A DNA stretch of 64,000 bases, taken from Aurantiochytrium sp. KH105 (Eukaryota > Sar > Bigyra > Thraustochytrida > Thraustochytriidae). The notes beneath the pieces were generated by a model. It ran no database searches. It was not told where the DNA came from and saw only the letters and a list, made by a program, of their open reading frames with translations. The position numbers and the translations under genes were made by a program. The stretch is from NCBI GenBank assembly GCA_003116975.1, contig BGKB01000033.1, forward strand, positions 186,001 through 250,000, written 5' to 3'. Of this stretch, positions 61,801 through 64,000 are shown in pieces (positions within the stretch are counted from its first letter, which is position 1; each line of letters opens with the position of its first letter).

Positions 61801-63304
61801 GCGTGCCCAACTCGCCGCGCTTTGGCAAGCAAAGCTTGTGCGTGAAGACAAGAAAGCATTTGAGCTTACCCCGGGTTTTGCAGCCCCTGAAGCAGGCCTT
61901 TCCCACAAGCAAGTTCAAACGATGCTGCGCAAAAAGCTCCCCAAAGATTGCCCTGAAATGTATGGTGTCAAGAGCTTTGTGGACAGCAAATTTTGGGTAA
62001 TGCGGCAAAAGAGTCTTTGCGCAGGTCTTGCGCTGCTTGCGAGCGGCGCAAAGATCGAACAGGTTCCCGCCCCGGATGATCGCGCCGGCAAGCTGCGCGG
62101 TATCGTCAAGAGCCTGCTCGAGCGGCTGCCAAGCTCGTTTAATCTTGATGAGGCAGAAGCTTTGGCAAAACCAGCGCTCGAAGACCCTAAAGCTGCCAAT
62201 GCACCGCTCGTGATGGTGGCGTTGCAAGAGGCCAAGCTTATGAATGATTTGCTTGAGCGCGTGCGCATGACACTTGACGAACTGCAAAAGGCACTCGATG
62301 GGCTGCAAGACATGCGCCCTCCGCTAATCGAAGCTGGGGACATGCTCTTGGCACAGCGGGTGCCCGGCGTGACCACGGATCAGAACCGTACAGAGCTCTC
62401 TCACACCGGCAGCGGTGGTGACATTGTCGGTGCGGGTACTGCAGCATCAGGTCAAATGGAAGCAACGAATTGCAATGAGGATGGCGAGAGATTTTCATGG
62501 GCAGAGATTTCGTGGCCTTCGACGAAGCCATTGGATGGCTGGTTCGATGATCTGGTGCAACACGCAGATCAACTTCGGCATTGGATGCAAGACTTTACAA
62601 TGCCCAAATCTTTTTGGCTACCGGGATTTCTTCGACCACTCGGTTTACTCTCGGCTGTACGACAGCTTGCAGCGCGCAGGGACAACGTGGCAGTCGAGAC
62701 ACTTACTTTTGCGACCGAAGTGACGATGCATCGCGACACGAGCACGATTGATGGCCCTCCTGACTGCGGCGGAGCAGGCATCTTTCTTCATGGCTTGAGC
62801 ATGGAGGGTGCACGATATTACTTGGGCGATACCGTGGATGACGCTTTAGAGGAGGAGGAATTTTTTGACGACGAGGATGGCGATCGACGCATAGAAGACG
62901 AAATGGATGAAGACGACGACGAGGAGGAGGACGAGGGAAATCTTAACAACGAAGGCAGCAGCGGGAATGGAAATGGGCCTCGGAAGGGCCATCGTTACAC
63001 CGTGGGTAAGACACGATGCGGAGGCTTTATCGTCCAGAGTGGCCTCCGGAACTCTGTTTTCCCAATGCCTGTCATTCTCCTGCGAACCGTTCCCATCGAG
63101 CCGATATGGGAGCTTGCGCCAGGCGGCTTTCTTCGAAGTGAAGACGACTCTATCTACAGCTGTCCAGTGTACGCAACGTCGATCCGTAGTGATAGCGAGA
63201 ATGACGCCTCAAATGGCCTCTTGTTTTTGGCAACACTTCGCACACGCGTTCCTTGCCAGCAATGGGTGCTCGCAAATCTATCTTTAGTCTTGCGCCCAGG
63301 GTAG
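49877..63304 (+). CDS. Axonemal outer-arm dynein heavy chain, alpha (kelch) type
   Basis: One uninterrupted 4475-codon frame. Kelch repeats (about 95-450, e.g. KRSGHTFTVLGSNAFLFGG, GGHSASIVEDKMWVFGGYGG) are followed by an IPT/TIG-like domain (about 455-560) and a filamin repeat (about 565-675). This is the tail known from Chlamydomonas ODA alpha chain. The linker is at about 850-1450. AAA Walker A motifs start at 1481 (GPAVSGKTE), 1823 (GEAGAGKSE), 2179 (GGAGSGKTR) and 2533 (GAGGCGKSS). The stalk coiled coil flanks a microtubule-binding region (about 2770-3090). The AAA1 Walker B reads CLEEFD (1531-1536) where CFDEFN is usual. The C-terminal domain holds a long Asp/Glu insert (about 4325-4360) and ends QWVLANLSLVLRPG. 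It drives ciliary beating; the altered AAA1 may change its ATPase. Start: first ATG. Confidence 0.93.
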   Translation: MEADREPNGGAQEPRWAKNNATTTSTSSSSSNKNNNNNEEDEDEQEEEETIEGVAFMYGHEDGLETARTSSSEDAHEAKDDQSEEDDAAAAANMLTWRKGFVVGDKRPTKRSGHTFTVLGSNAFLFGGCDAQSPAGPTGELWQLKMLGNFEWIRLDEQVDKAGGLPVARWLHSACVFDKKFIIVFGGFHSSKRRLNDLWMFDTITLQWSCLFPGTSTAIEDSAANGTDEGKTLCVASKNPASDFAPPPRGGHSASIVEDKMWVFGGYGGQGYARRDHNDLFMLNLPDMTWERAPPLKGTPPRPRSGHTASVIDTSIYIFGGWSAMEQLGDLCILDTRHLTWSILDSFMDPRWGHTACSVEAIPYWKIFYFGGCTGNLAETRRAQGALSARVLTLDTGTCVFDRPKVRGDIPCGRADTTFGYDAKGSRLVMFGGWANQWLDDIFTLDVGCVVGPPYSILGVFPRQGPLTGGTELTISGLDFVHDPNDPRIKVRFIAKGGYILDAPGNFVNGETITCISPDFDSLLQGDVHAAQFEVDVRVAFRDDSFTVTSQKFTFITVTVAEACLAYGPGLIDGGCPGVPTMFVVHANDVTGSQRATGGDEFVVRVSGDEVAVLDATIEDNEDGSYAVEYTAPLAGEYVIEVEYTGTFRDDTGQVYETGKAGPIRGSPFTVNFIEGAARASNKMNGPLLRETVDRKFQATKKLISATRVQLQKAISPGYAVELAADIKAVIAVKEKLYLVETERAVLELDLDLFECIARHLAESYGVKSDKRLREIVAMREEWATITEGQPNLLVQATAALRPHVIAHGDKTQAQLLDYEETVLAYERSIKHLPCFSWNAGPEGGMNALAEAVEAHEARLVTHAEMQKLAKLFEFPALCHGANTAMDRVERTLEHAQDLWEVAADALIFMDESKATLWRNVRPALLEEEARKRAKTVSLLPRDVHDTDAFRGLERDVKNFLLTCPLISHLGSEAMRVRHWDELRAAIGKSFTSPAENKKMRLGEVVDLNLHEVADQVEDVANKAAKEAKVENALTRIERMWSTSQFQEDDERFEAADAPPYLSLPEEELASLDADQAAVDAMANSPHALPFMDLYATAEGVKGKGVKYWKNILASVVKIVNSLASIQSSWAYLATLFLQSDEVKEALPSDAKRFAALDEDVRKLLEDAKSNKLLLSFCAKPGRADNMEEVNEQLALCKTSLGNFIASKRASFPRFYFAAESHVLDILSNGSKPTEVLKHLSAVFPAISTLQTEGVYASHWLSLDKQECGAFDTPVVLKGQVETYLRDVDVACQQALKTSLSKSLTRYKTQQRRDWIVHKNEKGFAPEVLQIALLVCRISVTQDIEAAFAAIKSGNRDAMRDYSAKSRQQLADMAKAARQTTLTLAPSDLIRIACVLALDVHTRDLVDSFVQRQISSSASFDWQRQLKQRQTGATEMCGANFTYGFEYVGHFTRISPTPAFDQALLVTAQALRLQMGCVVRGPAVSGKTEVIRELGATLGRYCLIFNCTPQTTLHTLASLFAGLAATGSWLCLEEFDRLPQNVLAACVGRVKRLFDARSRGQTSVLDESSLDSVSHHQQLEQQTSMKVVEIPLRADFALFATLGKSQGRTSLPEGLDTYLRPVTTSVPERRPICEALLFAGGFEQATSLSAKVCNLFASCHEVLPERPFYDWSLRALRALITRAGHMRREWTLDPTTQEDETSLLLRALLNLLQPIIAPGDVQIFSGLVIDFFPLPTSTPTDLQAPSSEDANNQESEEYETSKDDVQTRAKKAQRVDTGSETELEIAVKEASAARELWPDQDFLSTVVNLEELLKVRQAVFLVGEAGAGKSECWRTLQRSRQLLKRKTSTKVLLPQAHSADFFFGRLSHSNGDWEDGLLCKATRDCATAPTPEDGGPEENWIVLDGELSSIWFDSLNTLLDDNKTLSLASGERVSLPWHTRVLFELSTLEHMSPSAVSRAAIIHLSSAAGSQWRALIASWIQRKEWDDHAKEAITTFFHDYVALALAEFNKRTFRPLVPVLHTEVITTLLKMLDAVIGADEERLVGTAENLKDATQALEPAFVYCMVWALGAPLTEDAGADQRRELSGWWKTTFKNVKFPARDTVFDYYLDTATGKFELWKNSPQFTAAAAAAAADPINGQNGPDASSLHGVFVPTPETSSAMFWLERMIALEYGFLLIGGAGSGKTRLVRTAFRDLDPNEQVSASIALQYNSSAASLHQALIVHLEKKNALVWGPPGDDKQLAVFLDDLHLPQRTTARGEHQVHASLRQVLEMGQAYDGASLGTKQIQNCHYVGSATCRKGQRPLSKRLQRHFVTFGVAFPGTSSLQAIFGPILQSHLRHFEDGVKALGNTLVEAVAGLHMDIMVKLRPSAAAPHYDFNLRHITRVFQGLLTAQPADFNDATTFVKLWCHESERVYADGLVSSIDLIKFRDLLLGQARRKFPTANMTKHCGDDPSDPLIVCHFAPQDGQVDDDPVYRFVNAYEDLVPALNAALDDLNTFKLPLDLVFFDEAISHVCRIARVLHASRGHCLLVGAGGCGKSSLAWVAAQVSNLSLSLLPVRDASSAQELKEELRNLCTAVGVGGERRCVLVRDRDVRQGGLGLLAYASDLAMTGARLAELFSEEERESIAQSVAINAKAAGYKPDVAGSFAYFTEKVQKDLHWIFSFDPMACDLQSWLRAFPALAQGTVVNWFHPWPEKALRSVAVMLLEDLELESDEIRRGAETFMVSAYTSSQKLAQSFATSADITTVHPLRAFVDCQRAFCKDLYSRRAANRQKKSRLENVAERMHEADRLVNSLEEAIQAQEEDAEEKIMLAEAQAEEVARDAAVVAEESKLVVVEQAKVDEIAAEAQAIKDDAQAEFDKAEPMLKKALDALDLLTKKDLGECKAMGSPPKGVDDVFCAVLILLAGVDPRIKLNKSGKPEDLSWDACKKDLMGNINEFLNQLKYFKEAVEDFRVPKVNWANVRPILQLDHFQPETVERKNKAAGALASWVENIVVYYDTILCVEPKRQLLQEVEGRLAKATSVLDRVKAKVGELEIRLAKLREDLAEAETLRDEAVQLLQLSQLKLGLAQRLTTALSSETDRWAATIDELDKEFEVLLGDALLRSVFLAYAGPFDASCRKLLATKEWLPFLAKAAAGEAIPVSENLLPASIVSSRHERTSWQVEGLPADPTSSENAALLMACNSKRWPLVLDPHLHALAWLRTMCSHHSESWITLHIDSPELVSKLGVAIAAGHTVVLEGIEPSLTNCTDMMSLMLRQAIKRGARDIVTIGNAEVELHEKFRLILHTSCSRARFPADLLTACSLINFSASQDGLEDELLELVARKEHPDLSSQIDQLTSLQRRLVVQREDLEDAILVSLADAEGDVCADEPLIGELEKSKTRLDSIANLAAATTDNTKLLKDFISKYRPVARRSALLFGIMSQMHKLHPSYTYSLNVFASMLVRGIALVTKPPPTSDEASGMAERLRAKVRNVVITERFAWDKSTLRDEALNALEGSDASSDVSSGALVGAQETVESISAISDAEVEERCSVLNRSITNMVFTFLRIGLLDRHALTVASHLCFQVLHEEGELENGEVDALVTCRPAASTGSMGPLSTWMPADVWARIKGLESVDGLQSIGDDIMSDSDDWKEWYLSSAPEEKRIPGELGELSEHKRLLIILAIRPDRLCEKLGGFVSSNMGPLFVDRQAAFDMDGVMQVTSASTPIIVLSSRAVDAVALVEALALRSEKGLEQRPPSMRPATPAKPKAGKGDQDEADGGDGSEAATSRLVTIFLGGGKIAFDAVEESILACAEAGHWIMLRDVHLAKDWLPRLENVLRAAATAAHDEFRCFMSAPAESFHRDVPQVLSQSAVKVAWDAGPDFRTNLEVAWASFPQSRIDACTSNRFEFQQTLFALSVFHSLMLGRRKFGHLGWSNSWFFLDSDVQLAADAAERYVAASEVQPGSIAWRELRCIVADLLYGGRIDESRDLEIVRAQLAALWQAKLVREDKKAFELTPGFAAPEAGLSHKQVQTMLRKKLPKDCPEMYGVKSFVDSKFWVMRQKSLCAGLALLASGAKIEQVPAPDDRAGKLRGIVKSLLERLPSSFNLDEAEALAKPALEDPKAANAPLVMVALQEAKLMNDLLERVRMTLDELQKALDGLQDMRPPLIEAGDMLLAQRVPGVTTDQNRTELSHTGSGGDIVGAGTAASGQMEATNCNEDGERFSWAEISWPSTKPLDGWFDDLVQHADQLRHWMQDFTMPKSFWLPGFLRPLGLLSAVRQLAARRDNVAVETLTFATEVTMHRDTSTIDGPPDCGGAGIFLHGLSMEGARYYLGDTVDDALEEEEFFDDEDGDRRIEDEMDEDDDEEEDEGNLNNEGSSGNGNGPRKGHRYTVGKTRCGGFIVQSGLRNSVFPMPVILLRTVPIEPIWELAPGGFLRSEDDSIYSCPVYATSIRSDSENDASNGLLFLATLRTRVPCQQWVLANLSLVLRPG

Positions 63305-63632
63305 ATACGAAAATACCAAAAAGAATAGAAAGAAAAAAGGGAACAACATCCTGCTGTAGTTCTCATCTTGACTCTTTTGAAATAAGCATGTCCTTTCCTT
63401 TTCTGTGCATGGAGATTTCTCGATTTACGCAACGATGTTCTCTGATTCGCAAGCGCCCATCCAAACAAGCATCGCTTTCACTCTCTGCCACGCGGAGGTC
63501 TTTGCTCAACGTGTCAACCATGTGGATGCCCACCTGACAAAAGAGACTTTCTGGTGGTGAAATAGGAAAAAGGAGTGGTATTATACATTCAATGCAATCA
63601 ATGCAATCAATGCCAAAACTTTGACGACAATC
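63305..63632. other. Convergent 3' intergenic region
   Basis: 328 bp between the dynein stop and the stop of the next minus-strand gene. It contains a short ATGCAATCA repeat at about 63591-63612. It presumably holds both 3' UTRs. Confidence 0.5.
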
Positions 63633-64000
63633 TTAGGATTCCTCAAGAACAGGTACAGAGCCCTGTCGAATAGCCTTGTGAAAAAGAATGCGATTCAATT
63701 CCTGTTTCATGAATGCATCCGTCGGGAGTGGCTTGGTCCAGAGAAGATCAATCGCAGTCTCGTCGTCGACGACGTCCCCCGAAATAAGGACAACGACGCA
63801 GTCCGTCGTTGCGCGCTCACGAACACGGTGCGTATAGGAGGATTCCATGTCGTCGAGAATGATAATTTGAAAGGAACCGTTGTCGATGGTTTCCAAGGTT
63901 TTCTCAGAGGGGGTGGTAACCTGGATCTTTAGGTCTCGCCCGAGACGTTCAATTGCTCGTGAGATAATGACACCGCTCGTGTGGTGTTTGGCCATGACAA
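63633..64000 (-). CDS. Response-regulator receiver domain, probably the C-terminus of a larger protein (partial)
   Basis: The visible part ends at a TAA at 63635-63633 and stays open to the right edge. The 120 residues after an internal ATG at 63995 read as a two-component receiver: ISRAIERLG helix, FQIIILDDMES (phospho-acceptor Asp), VVVLISGD (Thr/Ser switch), LLWTKPLPTDAF (conserved Lys-Pro), and a last helix. The N-terminal acidic pair and first strand would lie before VMAKHH, beyond the window. This suggests a C-terminal receiver of a hybrid histidine kinase, or a stand-alone regulator with an upstream exon. Output partners are not visible. Confidence 0.6.
   Translation of the reverse strand, partial: VMAKHHTSGVIISRAIERLGRDLKIQVTTPSEKTLETIDNGSFQIIILDDMESSYTHRVRERATTDCVVVLISGDVVDDETAIDLLWTKPLPTDAFMKQELNRILFHKAIRQGSVPVLEES

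Overview
The window looks like nuclear DNA of a unicellular, flagellate stramenopile. A thraustochytrid (Labyrinthulea) is the best guess. That is an inference from GC-rich, very intron-poor genes, long one-exon reading frames (one of 13.4 kb), an outer-arm dynein of the protist kelch type, and a microsomal fatty-acid desaturase. Starts that fit protein families are ATGs, often in a good eukaryotic context. The introns I could resolve are short (90-201 nt) and GT-AG. I saw no prokaryotic operons, transposons, viral remnants, rRNA or tRNA genes.

Layout. 1-7294 (-): giant chromatin reader (bromodomain, RAMA, coiled coil, bromodomain, Tudor-like), running off the left edge. 9375-12329 (+): polysaccharide or glycan O-acyltransferase that joins an RWA/Cas1p membrane domain to a TBL-like esterase domain. 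12639-16583 (-): ARM-repeat HECT ubiquitin ligase. 18293-19368 (+): membrane-anchored 3-ketoacyl-CoA-reductase-like SDR with one intron. 20058-21542 (+): TPR-like unknown. 21653-22214 (-): three-exon ABM monooxygenase-like protein. 22703-23821 (+): ABHD18-like hydrolase. 23902-25200 (-): ankyrin protein. 25537-27141 (+): LRRC72-like LRR protein. 27258-27815 (-): TMEM222/RTE1 family. 28065-29507 (-): UIM ubiquitin-binding protein. 30189-31301 (-): unknown. 32838-34970 (+): TTLL polyglutamylase. 35138-36205 (-): DFR/CCR-like reductase. 38919-40208 (+): FAD2-like delta-12 desaturase. 41433-42194 and 42960-43814 (-): tandem THEM6-like hotdog proteins. 44274-45197 (-): glutaredoxin fused to a phosphatase-like domain whose catalytic Cys is absent. 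45871-47619 (+) and 47783-48532 (-): coiled-coil and membrane unknowns. 49877-63304 (+): outer-arm dynein alpha-type heavy chain. 63633-64000 (-): receiver domain running off the right edge.

How the genes relate. Neighbours mostly alternate in strand, so nearly every gene shares a divergent upstream region and a tight convergent 3' junction (often only 80-300 bp). Two loose themes appear. One is ciliary: dynein heavy chain, TTLL polyglutamylase, LRRC72-like. The other is lipid and ER: KAR-like SDR, FAD2-like desaturase, two THEM6-like proteins, ABHD18-like. Divergent intergenic regions carry recurrent ATCG tracts, and two share an AGGCCTAGGCCT/CTAAGCCTA motif family.

Limits: all domain calls are by eye, UTRs and polyadenylation sites are not defined, and extra short coding exons in the long intergenic regions cannot be excluded.
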